NCBI RefSeq assembly: GCF_900110205.1
Contig: NZ_FOCV01000007.1
Span: forward strand, 170,921 to 234,920
DNA length: 64,000 nt
Direction: 5' to 3'
DNA from: Rhizobium tibeticum
Lineage (GTDB): Bacteria > Pseudomonadota > Alphaproteobacteria > Rhizobiales > Rhizobiaceae
Shown: one piece after another, positions 45,951 through 53,624 of the stretch
How the letters are laid out: the number at the start of each line of letters is the position of its first letter
How positions within the stretch are numbered: position 1 is the first letter of the stretch
The notes under the pieces: model-generated
What the model saw: the letters and a program-made list of their open reading frames with translations, nothing else
Databases searched by the model: none
Told to the model about the DNA's origin: nothing
Program-made: the position numbers and the translations under genes

Positions 45951-47312
45951 TCAAGCGACGGCAACGGCCGGCTGCGCACCGGCAGCAAGCACGCGGTTGA
46001 TGGATTCGGCGGCATCGCGGCCCATAGCGACGGCCGAGACGGTGAGATCGTCACCACCGAAGACGCAATCGCCGCCGGCCCAGACGCCGTCCAGCGAGGT
46101 CTTGCCTTCCGCATTAATGGCGATGCGTCCGGACTCCATGCGCAGCGCGCCGAGGCCGGAGGCATCGAAGGTCTGGCCGATCGCCTTGAAGATCTGGTCG
46201 GCGGCAATGACGCCGGTCTCGCCGGTTGTCGACAGGCGGCCATCGACGAGCTTGGTATATTCAACCTCGATCGCGGCGACCTTGCCGTCCTGTGCGAGGA
46301 TGGACTTCGGCGCCAGCCAATGGCGGATGATGACGCCCTTCGAGGTGGCGAGATCCTGCTCGAACTCCGAGGCGTTCATATGTTCCTTGCCGCGGCGATA
46401 GCAAATCGTCACTTCCTCCGCGCCGAGCAGCTTGGCCTGCACGGCGGCATCGATTGCCGTCATCCCGCCGCCGAGAACGACGACGCGGCGGCCGATCGCA
46501 ATATCGCCCTTGCTTGCGGCCTGGCGCAGGCTGGCGATGAAGTCGACGGCATCATCCACGCCGGGTAGATTTTCGCCTTCGACACGGAGCGCGTTGACAC
46601 CGGCAAGGCCGATGCCGACGAAAACGGCGTCATATTGCGATTGCAGATCGGCGAGAGAGAAATCACGGCCAAGTTGCTGCTCGTGGCGGACTTCAATGCC
46701 GCCGATCGCCAGAACGTAGTCCACTTCCTGCTGCGCGAAGTCGTCGACCGTCTTGTAGGTGGCGATGCCATATTCGTTGAGGCCGCCTGACTTCGGCCTT
46801 CCGTCGTAGATGACGACGTCATGGCCCTTCACGGCGAGGCGATGGGCAGCGGCAAGACCTGCCGGGCCCGCGCCGACGACGGCAATCGTCTTTCCGGTCG
46901 GAGCGGGGCGGCTGTAAAACTGCTTGTCTGCCTGCATGGCCGTGTCGGTGGCGTAGCGCTGCAGGCGGCCGATTTCGACGGGCCGTTCTTCTGCCGTGTT
47001 GCGCACGCAGGCCTGCTCGCACAAATCTTCGGTGGGACAGACGCGAGCGCACATGCCGCCCAGAATATTCTGGTCGAAGATCGTCTTGGCCGATCCAAGC
47101 GGATTGCCGGTGGCGATCTGCCGGATGAAGAGTGGAATGTCGATCGAGGTGGGACAGGCCGTCATGCACGGCGCGTCGTAGCAGAAATAGCAGCGGTCGG
47201 CTGCCACCAGCGCCTCGTGCTTGTCGAGGCGTGGATGAAGATCGGAGAAGTTCGACTCGTACTCGGCGGGCGAAAGCCGGCCTGCACGAATCCCAGTTCC
47301 CAGTCGTTCCAT
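45951..47312 (-). CDS. preT: NAD-dependent dihydropyrimidine dehydrogenase subunit PreT
   Basis: A 453-residue FAD/NADH-oxidising subunit, glutamate synthase small-subunit-like. It has an N-terminal [4Fe-4S] domain (CYFCYDAPCMTACP, GGMCARVCPTEDLCEQACVR) and a FAD-binding motif GAGPAGLAAAHRLAVKGHDVV with a second dinucleotide-binding motif, VVVLGGGMTAIDAA. It passes electrons to PreA. TTGGTAAA-like and RutR-like sequences lie just upstream of its start. Confidence 0.95.
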   Translation of the reverse strand: MERLGTGIRAGRLSPAEYESNFSDLHPRLDKHEALVAADRCYFCYDAPCMTACPTSIDIPLFIRQIATGNPLGSAKTIFDQNILGGMCARVCPTEDLCEQACVRNTAEERPVEIGRLQRYATDTAMQADKQFYSRPAPTGKTIAVVGAGPAGLAAAHRLAVKGHDVVIYDGRPKSGGLNEYGIATYKTVDDFAQQEVDYVLAIGGIEVRHEQQLGRDFSLADLQSQYDAVFVGIGLAGVNALRVEGENLPGVDDAVDFIASLRQAASKGDIAIGRRVVVLGGGMTAIDAAVQAKLLGAEEVTICYRRGKEHMNASEFEQDLATSKGVIIRHWLAPKSILAQDGKVAAIEVEYTKLVDGRLSTTGETGVIAADQIFKAIGQTFDASGLGALRMESGRIAINAEGKTSLDGVWAGGDCVFGGDDLTVSAVAMGRDAAESINRVLAAGAQPAVAVA

Positions 47313-47372
47313 TGAAGTTCCCTCATTATTGGTAAACGGCCAGTAGGGGAAAGCGTAACTCAGGTTAAAAAA

Positions 47373-47388
47373 TTTATCAAACGGTAAA
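47373..47388. promoter_or_regulatory. Weak RutR-like palindrome upstream of preT
   Basis: TTTATCAAACGGTAAA matches the RutR consensus at 10 of 14 fixed positions. A half-site TGGTAAA lies at 47330-47336. Both are in the preT leader region. Evidence is suggestive only. Confidence 0.35.
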
Positions 47389-47519
47389 ATTTTTGCAATG
47401 TATGCCGTTTATCCTATTGTTTTAATAGGGCTATTTTTGCTGGTTTTTGAACGCCGTCCGCCCTTGGCCGCGTCCTTGACATAAAAAATGAAGAAATCGA
47501 TTTTTTCTCGTCCGTTCGG

Positions 47520-47544
47520 GGAACCATTCGGATACTTGCCCGTT
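47520..47544 (+). promoter_or_regulatory. EcfG-type promoter with no protein gene behind it
   Basis: GGAAC (47520-47524), 16 bases, CGTT (47541-47544) is an exact match to the general-stress sigma (EcfG) promoter. It points to the right, toward a structured non-coding stretch of about 130 bp. Confidence 0.75.
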
Positions 47545-47551
47545 ACTGCGG

Positions 47552-47680
47552 TATCCGAACGATGACCGCATCGACCCAACATGCGCGCCCCCAAACCATC
47601 GTTCGGACGTACTCACGGTCCCCTCCCGGTGAGTGAAAGAACAGCCGGTGCGCCGCCCTCGCACTGGCTGTTCTTCGTTT
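47552..47680 (+). ncRNA. Candidate EcfG-dependent small RNA
   Basis: Three hairpins follow an exact EcfG promoter. The first has an 11-bp perfect stem (47554-47564 with 47597-47607) and a C-rich 32-base loop. The second has a 6-bp stem (47611-47616 with 47629-47634), whose loop reads GGTCCCCTCCCG and is complementary to Shine-Dalgarno sequences. The third is a 16-bp stem (47637-47652 with 47660-47675) with one wobble, followed by CGTTT, and is terminator-like. No open frame with ribosome site is visible. The transcript start is estimated from the promoter. Confidence 0.55.
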
Positions 47681-47698
47681 GGCGGCTGTTCTTCGTTT
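47666..47698. repeat. 15-bp direct repeat at kinase / small-RNA 3' ends
   Basis: GGCTGTTCTTCGTTT occurs at 47666-47680 and again at 47684-47698. The first copy is the 3' arm of the terminal hairpin; the second overlaps the last codons of the kinase gene. A local duplication is the simplest reading. Confidence 0.8.
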
Positions 47699-48731
47699 AG
47701 CGCATGACTGCCTGTCGAGGAGGACGTCGGAGAATCTCGAACTCGGCGTCGGGGATGACCAGATGATATTCGATCCGGCCTGGTATCAGCGTGAGTTCGG
47801 CCTTGCCGTTTACCGAGGAGGGGACGACGCGCTCGAGCACCGTCTTGCCGAAGCTGTTTTCGCTGAATTCATGAATCTCTGTCGGATCGCACAGCGTCTC
47901 CGCCCATGAAACCTCGATTGCCTTTCGCCCGGCAGAGGCCACTTCGTGGCAGCTCAAGGTGACAGCAGGTTTGCTGCCAGCGATCGCTCCATAGGAGGCC
48001 GAATTGACGATCAGTTCGTGCAGCGCCAGGCCGACATGCACGGCGGCATTGGGTGTCAGGTGGACGTTTATTCCGGAGATCGGCAGCGGCCCTGCGGTCT
48101 CAGGCCAATAGGGGGCGAACTGCTTTTCAGCGAGTTCGAACAGGAAGGCACCGCGCCAACTGGAGTCAGTAATCAAGTCCTGCGAATTCGACAGCGATTG
48201 CAATCGACCGCGGAATTTCGCCAAAAAGCTATCCAGCGATATGGTGTTGCGGGCCGTTTGTGTGGCGATGCCCTGAATAATGGCCAGAAGGTTCTTCGAG
48301 CGGTGCGATAGCTCGCGAAGAAGCGACTTCAGCACTTTTTCGCGATGCCGCGCCTCCGTCACCTCGGATATGACGGAGAGGATGCCCATGGCGTGATCCG
48401 TGCCAGCGCGCTGGATCTTCAGTTCGTACGTGCGCATTTCCCCGTCGATCGAAATATCGACCTCGGCTGTCGTCTGCTTCCCGGTTTCGAAGACCTGCTG
48501 CTTCAGCTTCTCCAGCTTGCGCCCATGTGTCTCGCCGAAGAGATCTGCGTCAGTTCCGCCCGGGATTGCAAGCGGCTGAAAATACGCAGGAAGATTATCG
48601 GCATAGATGATCGACAAGCCAGGATCCTGGTAGATCACTGAAATCCCGGCACTTGCGAGCGCACGCTGCAGTAGAACCACTCTGCCTTCCGGCGCGAAGG
48701 ACATGCCGGGCACTGGTTCATTCCTGTTCAC
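47697..48731 (-). CDS. HWE/HisKA_2-family sensor histidine kinase of the general stress locus
   Basis: A 344-residue soluble kinase with a PAS-like sensor (about 20-135) and an HWE-type dimerisation and catalytic region. The phospho-acceptor helix is LLRELSHRSKNLLAIIQG and the ATP-binding N-box is VHVGLALHELIVNSASYG. Kinases of this family phosphorylate PhyR, whose gene lies just upstream. The start is GTG 48731; ATG 48704 is the next option. An exact EcfG promoter precedes it, implying feedback. The input signal is unknown. Confidence 0.88.
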   Translation of the reverse strand: MNRNEPVPGMSFAPEGRVVLLQRALASAGISVIYQDPGLSIIYADNLPAYFQPLAIPGGTDADLFGETHGRKLEKLKQQVFETGKQTTAEVDISIDGEMRTYELKIQRAGTDHAMGILSVISEVTEARHREKVLKSLLRELSHRSKNLLAIIQGIATQTARNTISLDSFLAKFRGRLQSLSNSQDLITDSSWRGAFLFELAEKQFAPYWPETAGPLPISGINVHLTPNAAVHVGLALHELIVNSASYGAIAGSKPAVTLSCHEVASAGRKAIEVSWAETLCDPTEIHEFSENSFGKTVLERVVPSSVNGKAELTLIPGRIEYHLVIPDAEFEILRRPPRQAVMR

Positions 48732-48859
48732 CTAGTCGCCTTTCCCATTTTGATCTTTCCTCACGGCGGAGGAGGGTGCCCATTGATCGGGAAGCTTATC
48801 CTAGAAGAAAGCGCTAAAAAAAAACTTTAAGGCCGGAAAAAGCGTTCCAGATTCACCGA

Positions 48860-48884
48860 AACGCATTCCCGTTCCCTTTGTTCC
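48860..48884 (-). promoter_or_regulatory. EcfG-type promoter of the HWE kinase gene
   Basis: On the minus strand GGAAC (48884-48880), 16 bases, CGTT (48863-48860). It matches the EcfG consensus exactly and lies 129 bp upstream of the kinase start. Confidence 0.75.
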
Positions 48885-48900
48885 TCAAGTCGCCATTTTC

Positions 48901-49695
48901 TCAGGCGGCGGCCTTGGTGGATTGGTTGAAAAAAAGTGCCTGACTGATCAATGCCTTGACCATGTCCGGATTGAACGGCTTCGTGACCAGGAAGGTCGGC
49001 TCCGGCCGTTCGCCCGTTAGCAGTCGCTCTGGAAAGGCGGTGATGAAGATCACCGGCACGCTCGCAGTCTTGAGAATGTCGTTGACCGCATCGATGCCGG
49101 AGCTGCCGTCGGCAAGCTGGATATCTGCCAGAACCATGCCTGGCCGGGTCCTGTTGTAAAGCGCAACCGCTTCGGCATGCGTACGGGCAATGCCTGTCAC
49201 CCGGTGGCCGAGGCTTTCCACCATTTGTTCGATGTCCATCGCGATGAGCGGCTCGTCCTCGATGATCATCACGTCCGTGGCAACCTGGCGAGAGATTTCG
49301 CGCGATGCGTTGTCGAGCAGGCTGACGACTTCGTCCTCTTCCACGCCCAGGATCTCGGCAATCTCTCCAACCCGAAAGTTCTCGACGGAGGCGAGGATAA
49401 AAGCCTGGCGCGCGAGCGGCGAAACCTTGGCGAGGTTCAGCGTTGCGCGCTGCTCCCACGCGTAAGGCGAGGCAGGTTCAGGGATCTGGACTGTGACGGA
49501 ACCAAACAGCGTGGTGAAAAGTTTGTACAATGCAACGCGGTCATCGGCGGTATCCGGGAAAATGGATATATCGGTAATGATCGCCTCGAGGACGGCGGCG
49601 ACATACGCGTCGCCCGACGTTTGCGTTCCAGTAAGCGCGCGGGAATAACGACGCAGATAAGGAAGGTGCGGCGCAATTCGAGTCGAAAGTGTCAT
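48901..49695 (-). CDS. phyR: General stress response regulator PhyR
   Basis: A 264-residue anti-anti-sigma factor. An N-terminal sigma-like domain (about 1-135, resembling an ECF sigma without DNA-binding ability) is followed by a receiver domain (DVMIIEDEPLIAMDIE, acceptor Asp191 in VLADIQLADGSSG). When phosphorylated, the sigma-like part sequesters NepR and frees EcfG. It is divergent from nepR-ecfG. An EcfG promoter lies upstream. Confidence 0.95.
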   Translation of the reverse strand: MTLSTRIAPHLPYLRRYSRALTGTQTSGDAYVAAVLEAIITDISIFPDTADDRVALYKLFTTLFGSVTVQIPEPASPYAWEQRATLNLAKVSPLARQAFILASVENFRVGEIAEILGVEEDEVVSLLDNASREISRQVATDVMIIEDEPLIAMDIEQMVESLGHRVTGIARTHAEAVALYNRTRPGMVLADIQLADGSSGIDAVNDILKTASVPVIFITAFPERLLTGERPEPTFLVTKPFNPDMVKALISQALFFNQSTKAAA

Positions 49696-49738
49696 TTATA
49701 GCTCCCAATAGGCCGGTGAGGGGCCTCAATGGCGATTA

Positions 49739-49765
49739 AAACGCGACGGACTGTAAAAATGTTCC
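49739..49765 (-). promoter_or_regulatory. EcfG-type promoter of phyR
   Basis: On the minus strand GGAAC (49765-49761), 17 bases, CGTT (49743-49740). It points at phyR with an estimated 35-40-base leader, giving positive feedback. Confidence 0.75.
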
Positions 49766-49774
49766 TGATATGTA

Positions 49775-49799
49775 GGAACTTTTTTTTCTCAGCAGCATT
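49775..49799 (+). promoter_or_regulatory. Possible EcfG-type promoter of nepR-ecfG
   Basis: GGAAC (49775-49779), 16 bases, CATT (49796-49799), one mismatch from CGTT. With the phyR -35 it forms an inverted repeat, GTTCCT-N7-AGGAAC (49761-49779), placing two stress-sigma -35 boxes back to back. Confidence 0.45.
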
Positions 49800-49952
49800 A
49801 TCGTGCCTACAAACAGAGGGCTCATCGCATTTGTTTCATGACACGCGACGGGATGTTCGCCAATCAGCCGGCCCAAGCGGCTGATGTAGTTAAGACGAAC
49901 TTAATCAAGGCGACGTGGCAGAACGGGCGGATAACGAGTAAAGTGACGATTG

Positions 49953-50156
49953 ATGACGACACGGAAGAATGAAAAAGATCGGCAGCGGCTGGAAATGCGC
50001 GCAAGCGATATCCTGGACCCGAACAGCCAGATCGGGGTGAAGTTACGATCGCTTTATGCTGCCGTGCAGGACGAGGCGATTCCGGAGCGCTTTCTCGATT
50101 TGCTCGAGAAGCTTGACCAGGCTGAACTGGTCGCTTCGGCCAAGACCGCGAAGTAA
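49953..50156 (+). CDS. nepR: Anti-sigma factor NepR
   Basis: A 67-residue small anti-sigma factor. It has the conserved core IGVKLRSLYAAVQDEAIPERFLDLLEKL, whose two helices clamp EcfG or phospho-PhyR. The ATG at 49953 is used; a TTG three bases upstream is in frame. It is followed 9 bp later by ecfG, the standard operon order. Confidence 0.93.
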   Translation: MTTRKNEKDRQRLEMRASDILDPNSQIGVKLRSLYAAVQDEAIPERFLDLLEKLDQAELVASAKTAK

Positions 50157-50165
50157 GGTGGCTCC

Positions 50166-50720
50166 ATGGAAACGCAGCAACCAAGCTTCAAGCGCGAGCT
50201 CCTTGCGTCGCTACCGAGTCTGCGAGCCTTTGCCATCTCGCTGATTGGTCGGCATGACCGGGCGGACGATCTTGTTCAGGACACGATCATGAAGGCCTGG
50301 GCAAAGCAGGATCATTTCGAGATGGGCACCAACATGAAGGCCTGGCTCTTTACGATCCTGCGCAACGAGCTTTACAGCCAGATGCGCAAGAGCGGACGCG
50401 AAATCCAGGATAGCGATGGCTTGTTCACCGAGTCGATGGCGATGCACCCGTCGCAGTACGGGGCACTCGACCTTCAGGATTTCAAGAAGGCGCTCGATCA
50501 GTTGCCCCCGGACCAGCGTGAAGCGATCATTCTGGTCGGCGCATCGGGGTTCTCCTACGAAGAAGCCGCGGAAATCTGCGGATGTGCCGTCGGCACGATC
50601 AAGAGCCGCGTCAATCGCGCCCGCCAGCGTCTCCAGGAACTGCTTCAGATTTCCGGCGAGGCCGATTTCGGGCCGGATGCGACATCCTCGCCGCTGACGT
50701 CCAAAGCCTTCGCCTTCTGA
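50166..50720 (+). CDS. ecfG: General stress ECF sigma factor EcfG (RpoE-like)
   Basis: A 184-residue ECF15-type sigma factor. Region 2 is DRADDLVQDTIMKAWAKQDHFEMGTNMKAWLFTILRNE, and region 4 is LDQLPPDQREAIILVGASGFSYEEAAEICGCAVGTIKSR. It recognises GGAAC-N16/17-CGTT promoters, several of which occur in this window. GGTGG precedes the ATG by a few bases. Rhizobia may have additional ecfG paralogues elsewhere. Confidence 0.94.
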   Translation: METQQPSFKRELLASLPSLRAFAISLIGRHDRADDLVQDTIMKAWAKQDHFEMGTNMKAWLFTILRNELYSQMRKSGREIQDSDGLFTESMAMHPSQYGALDLQDFKKALDQLPPDQREAIILVGASGFSYEEAAEICGCAVGTIKSRVNRARQRLQELLQISGEADFGPDATSSPLTSKAFAF

Positions 50721-50731
50721 CATGGCCAGGT

Positions 50732-50776
50732 CGACCAAAAAGGCCGGCTGCCTCACGGCGCCGGCCTTTTTGGTCG
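50732..50776. terminator. Bidirectional terminator between ecfG and the holin-like gene
   Basis: A perfect 17-bp stem (50732-50748 with 50760-50776) with an 11-base loop, containing A5 and T5 tracts. It lies between two convergent genes. Confidence 0.9.
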
Positions 50777-50792
50777 GGTGAGCGATGGAGTG

Positions 50793-51197
50793 TCAGTCGT
50801 CGTTGCGCTTGGAGCCCATGAGGTTGGCTGCGACGACGGCTGCGAGAACACCCGCCGTCAGCAACGGCTGGGCGCGGATGAGGCCTATACCGGCGGCCGC
50901 AAGCGATTCCAGCGCCTGTCGGCGTTCCGCCACACGGCGCGCTTCCTGCGCATTGATCACCATCATGATAACGAGGACGACGATCGCGATCAGCAGCGCT
51001 GCGGCAGCCAGGAATAGCGCCGCGCCTATGGGTCCATAAATGCCGGAGAGCCATATCGCGCCGGCAACGACTGCAAGTGTATAGGCGGTCAACAAGAGAA
51101 CGACGGCAATCGCCACGAAAATACCGTTGCGCTTCGTGCGCGCAACGGTGCGGTGAACACTCGTGCCGACCAGCAGGCTGAGGAGCGAAAAGAGCAT
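50793..51197 (-). CDS. Holin-superfamily-like small membrane protein
   Basis: A 134-residue protein with two central hydrophobic helices (FVAIAVVLLLTAYTLAVVAGAIWL and GAALFLAAAALLIAIVVLVIMMV), a coiled amphipathic linker (NAQEARRVAERRQALESL) and a third hydrophobic segment at the C-terminus. It resembles the phage-holin-like family found next to DUF883 proteins in rhizobial stress regulons. It is second in an operon with the DUF883 gene (9-bp gap). Confidence 0.8.
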   Translation of the reverse strand: MLFSLLSLLVGTSVHRTVARTKRNGIFVAIAVVLLLTAYTLAVVAGAIWLSGIYGPIGAALFLAAAALLIAIVVLVIMMVINAQEARRVAERRQALESLAAAGIGLIRAQPLLTAGVLAAVVAANLMGSKRNDD

Positions 51198-51206
51198 CTC
51201 GTCTCC

Positions 51207-51566
51207 TTAACGGCGGGCAAGGAGGGCGAGGACAAGCCCGAAGGCTGCCGCCGCCCCGATGGTGGCTACAGGGTGCCGGCGTACCGTGTTGCGCACTTCA
51301 TGCGCGCCGCGAAGGTAGCCCTCCTGCAATTCGTGGATCAGGTCCTCGCTGCGCGAGAGTAGATCGTCGTAGCTGGCTGCTGCCTGATAGCGAAGTCGAT
51401 CACCCGACTTGCGCGACTGCTTACCAGCGATCTTCGTCAGGGCCGCGATGTCGTCGCGAAGAGTTTCGATCTGCTCTTCGATGGTGGATTCAATGTTGTG
51501 AAGCGTGCCGCCATTGCGCCGGCTGCGGAGGGGGTGGAGGAGCGAAGAGGCCACGATTTTCTCCAT
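51207..51566 (-). CDS. DUF883 family (ElaB/YqjD-like) membrane-anchored protein
   Basis: A 119-residue protein starting MEKIVASSLLHPLRSRR. A helical middle (ESTIEEQIETLRDDIAALTKIAG) is followed by the family C-terminus VRRHPVATIGAAAAFGLVLALLARR, a Gly-rich membrane anchor preceded by basic residues. E. coli relatives bind ribosomes at the membrane in stationary phase. An exact EcfG promoter about 100 bp upstream marks it as a general stress gene. Confidence 0.88.
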   Translation of the reverse strand: MEKIVASSLLHPLRSRRNGGTLHNIESTIEEQIETLRDDIAALTKIAGKQSRKSGDRLRYQAAASYDDLLSRSEDLIHELQEGYLRGAHEVRNTVRRHPVATIGAAAAFGLVLALLARR

Positions 51567-51666
51567 CGGTAAGGCACGCTCTGAACGGGCCTGGTTCAAC
51601 ACAGGGCCGCCGCCGAAGTTTGCATGAAGATTGTCGCCCGGCAATGACCCACATCATCAATTGCCT

Positions 51667-51691
51667 AACGCGGCCGCTTCTCAAAAGTTCC
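51667..51691 (-). promoter_or_regulatory. EcfG-type promoter of the DUF883 / holin-like operon
   Basis: On the minus strand GGAAC (51691-51687), 16 bases, CGTT (51670-51667), an exact consensus match. Confidence 0.75.
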
Positions 51692-51707
51692 GCTACGCTG
51701 GATTGTA

Positions 51708-52499
51708 TCAGGTTTGAACTGCACTATGAGCAAGCACGAAGGGCGTGCCGTCTGCTGGAACCCGATTGATCCGCAGGGCACAGCCGAAGACGGTTTCCAT
51801 GGTCTCATCCGTCAGCACGTCGCGGACGCCACCAGCCGCGGCCACTTGCCCGGATTTCATGAGGATCATCTGGTCGGCGAAGAGCGCAGTCAGGTTGAGG
51901 TCGTGCATGACTGCGATGACGCCGCCGCCGGCTTCGCAGAATTTGCGCGCCAATGTCATGATGGTCAGCTGATGGCTGATGTCGAGGCTCGATACCGGCT
52001 CGTCGAGCAGGAGCCAGCACGGCTTTCCGTCGATGACCGGCTCGGCGATCTGGCAAAGAACGCGGGCGAGCTGTACGCGCTGCTGCTCACCGCCCGAAAG
52101 CTCCTGATAGAATCGGCCATCGAAGCCCTCCAGGTCGACAGCCGTCAGTGCATTCGCGGCAATCTGCTCCACTTTATCAGGGTTACGATTGACGCCAGCG
52201 GTCAAGCCCATCCGGACCACTTCGCGCACCATGAACGGGAAGGAGATGGTGCTTGCCTGCGGCAGCACGCCACGCATCGTCGCCAGTTGCCATGGCTGCA
52301 GCGCGCTGACATCCTGCCCATTGAGGCGAATGGTGCCCGCGTAGGGGAGTTCGCCCGAGACGGCCTTCATCGTTGTCGTCTTGCCTGAACCGTTCGGGCC
52401 GGCAATCGCCGTCAGCTGACCAGCCCGTGCGGTGAAGCCGACCTGACGAACGATGGTCTTGCCGGAAAGGCGTACGGAAACGCCGGATACTTCGATCAT
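51708..52499 (-). CDS. hmuV: Haem ABC transporter ATPase HmuV
   Basis: A 263-residue ABC ATPase starting MIEVSGVSVRLSGKT. Walker A is GPNGSGKTTT, the signature is ELSGGEQQRVQLARVL, Walker B is CWLLLDEPVSSLD and the switch is IAVMHDLNL. It powers import of haem across the inner membrane with HmuU. The start at 52499 leaves 10 bp after the hmuU stop; the longer frame overlaps hmuU. Confidence 0.95.
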   Translation of the reverse strand: MIEVSGVSVRLSGKTIVRQVGFTARAGQLTAIAGPNGSGKTTTMKAVSGELPYAGTIRLNGQDVSALQPWQLATMRGVLPQASTISFPFMVREVVRMGLTAGVNRNPDKVEQIAANALTAVDLEGFDGRFYQELSGGEQQRVQLARVLCQIAEPVIDGKPCWLLLDEPVSSLDISHQLTIMTLARKFCEAGGGVIAVMHDLNLTALFADQMILMKSGQVAAAGGVRDVLTDETMETVFGCALRINRVPADGTPFVLAHSAVQT

Positions 52500-52509
52500 T
52501 GCTCGATAC

Positions 52510-53622
52510 TCAAAGGGCAAGGCGTGCGCGATGCCGCAACAGAATCCACAGGAAGAACGGGCCGCCGACGGCCGCCGTAATGATGCCGATCGGCAGTTCG
52601 GCCGGCGCGACGATCGTCCTCGCAAGGACATCGGCGAAAATCAGCAACGAGCCGCCGAGAAGGGCGGAGGCGGGCAGCAGGAAGCGGTGATCGGGGCCGA
52701 TCGACATTCGCAGTACATGCGGAACCACAATGCCGACGAAACCGATGCCCCCACTGACGGCGACCGAAGCACCCGTTGCAGCGGCAACGCTGACGATGGC
52801 GATATTCTTCAGCCGCTGGACGGGGACGCCCATGTGAAAAGCCGTCGCTTCGCCGAGCGTGATGGCGTTGAGGCCCCGGGCCATGAACGGTATGGCGGCA
52901 AAGGAGAGAAGAATGATGGGCGCGGCGGCGGCAATCTTTGCCCATGTCGCTCCAGCAAGTGATCCCATCCCCCAGAAAGTGAGGTCTCGCAGTTGCTGAT
53001 CATTGGCCATGTAGATCAACAGTCCGGTGAGCGCACCAGCAAGCGAGCCGAGCGCGATGCCGGCAAGCAGCATCGTGGCTACCGAGGTCTGGCCGTGCCC
53101 GGTTGCGATCCGGTAGAGCAGCCAGGTGCTGGCGAGGCCGCCGCAGAAGGCTGCGATCGGCAGCGCGTAGATGCCGAGCAGCGTGTAGAGCGGTGCGGCA
53201 AAGCTGCTGGCAAGCACGATGATCACCACCGCGCCGAGACTGGCCCCTGAGGACACGCCGACAAGTCCAGGATCGGCAAGCGGGTTGCGGAACAGGCCCT
53301 GCATGATGGCGCCCGAGACGGCAAGCGAGCCACCGACCAGGAAACCCAGGATCGCGCGGGGCATGCGGATATCAAAGATGATGATCCGATCGCGCGCGTT
53401 CAGCGCATCATCTGAGCCGGCCACCTTGGCAAGGACGTCGAGGAACGAGGCGTTGGAAGCGCCTGTTGTCACCGAAAACAACAGTGACAGGACGGAGCCT
53501 GCCGCCAGCAGAATGATCGCCAGCAGGGCAAGGCGGCTGCGATCGCCCGTCCTGTGAAGCTCTCTCAGACCTGTCAGCGAAAACATCGCGCGCTTCTGTC
53601 CCATGGCGTCCTGCAGAGCCAT
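52510..53622 (-). CDS. hmuU: Haem ABC transporter permease HmuU
   Basis: A 370-residue FecCD-family permease with about ten helices. Family segments include FDIRMPRAILGFLVGGSLAVSGAIMQGLFRNPLADPGLVG and VSGGIGFVGIVVPHVLRM. Its start is 2 bp from the hmuT stop. The start could be ATG 53622 or the next Met (MGQKRAMFSL). Confidence 0.94.
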   Translation of the reverse strand: MALQDAMGQKRAMFSLTGLRELHRTGDRSRLALLAIILLAAGSVLSLLFSVTTGASNASFLDVLAKVAGSDDALNARDRIIIFDIRMPRAILGFLVGGSLAVSGAIMQGLFRNPLADPGLVGVSSGASLGAVVIIVLASSFAAPLYTLLGIYALPIAAFCGGLASTWLLYRIATGHGQTSVATMLLAGIALGSLAGALTGLLIYMANDQQLRDLTFWGMGSLAGATWAKIAAAAPIILLSFAAIPFMARGLNAITLGEATAFHMGVPVQRLKNIAIVSVAAATGASVAVSGGIGFVGIVVPHVLRMSIGPDHRFLLPASALLGGSLLIFADVLARTIVAPAELPIGIITAAVGGPFFLWILLRHRARLAL

Positions 53623-53624
53623 CG

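Noticed and set aside
47400..47696. Short minus-strand frames between preT and the kinase as coding genes
   Set aside because: They have no ribosome site or family resemblance, and they run against the promoter and hairpins of the candidate small RNA.
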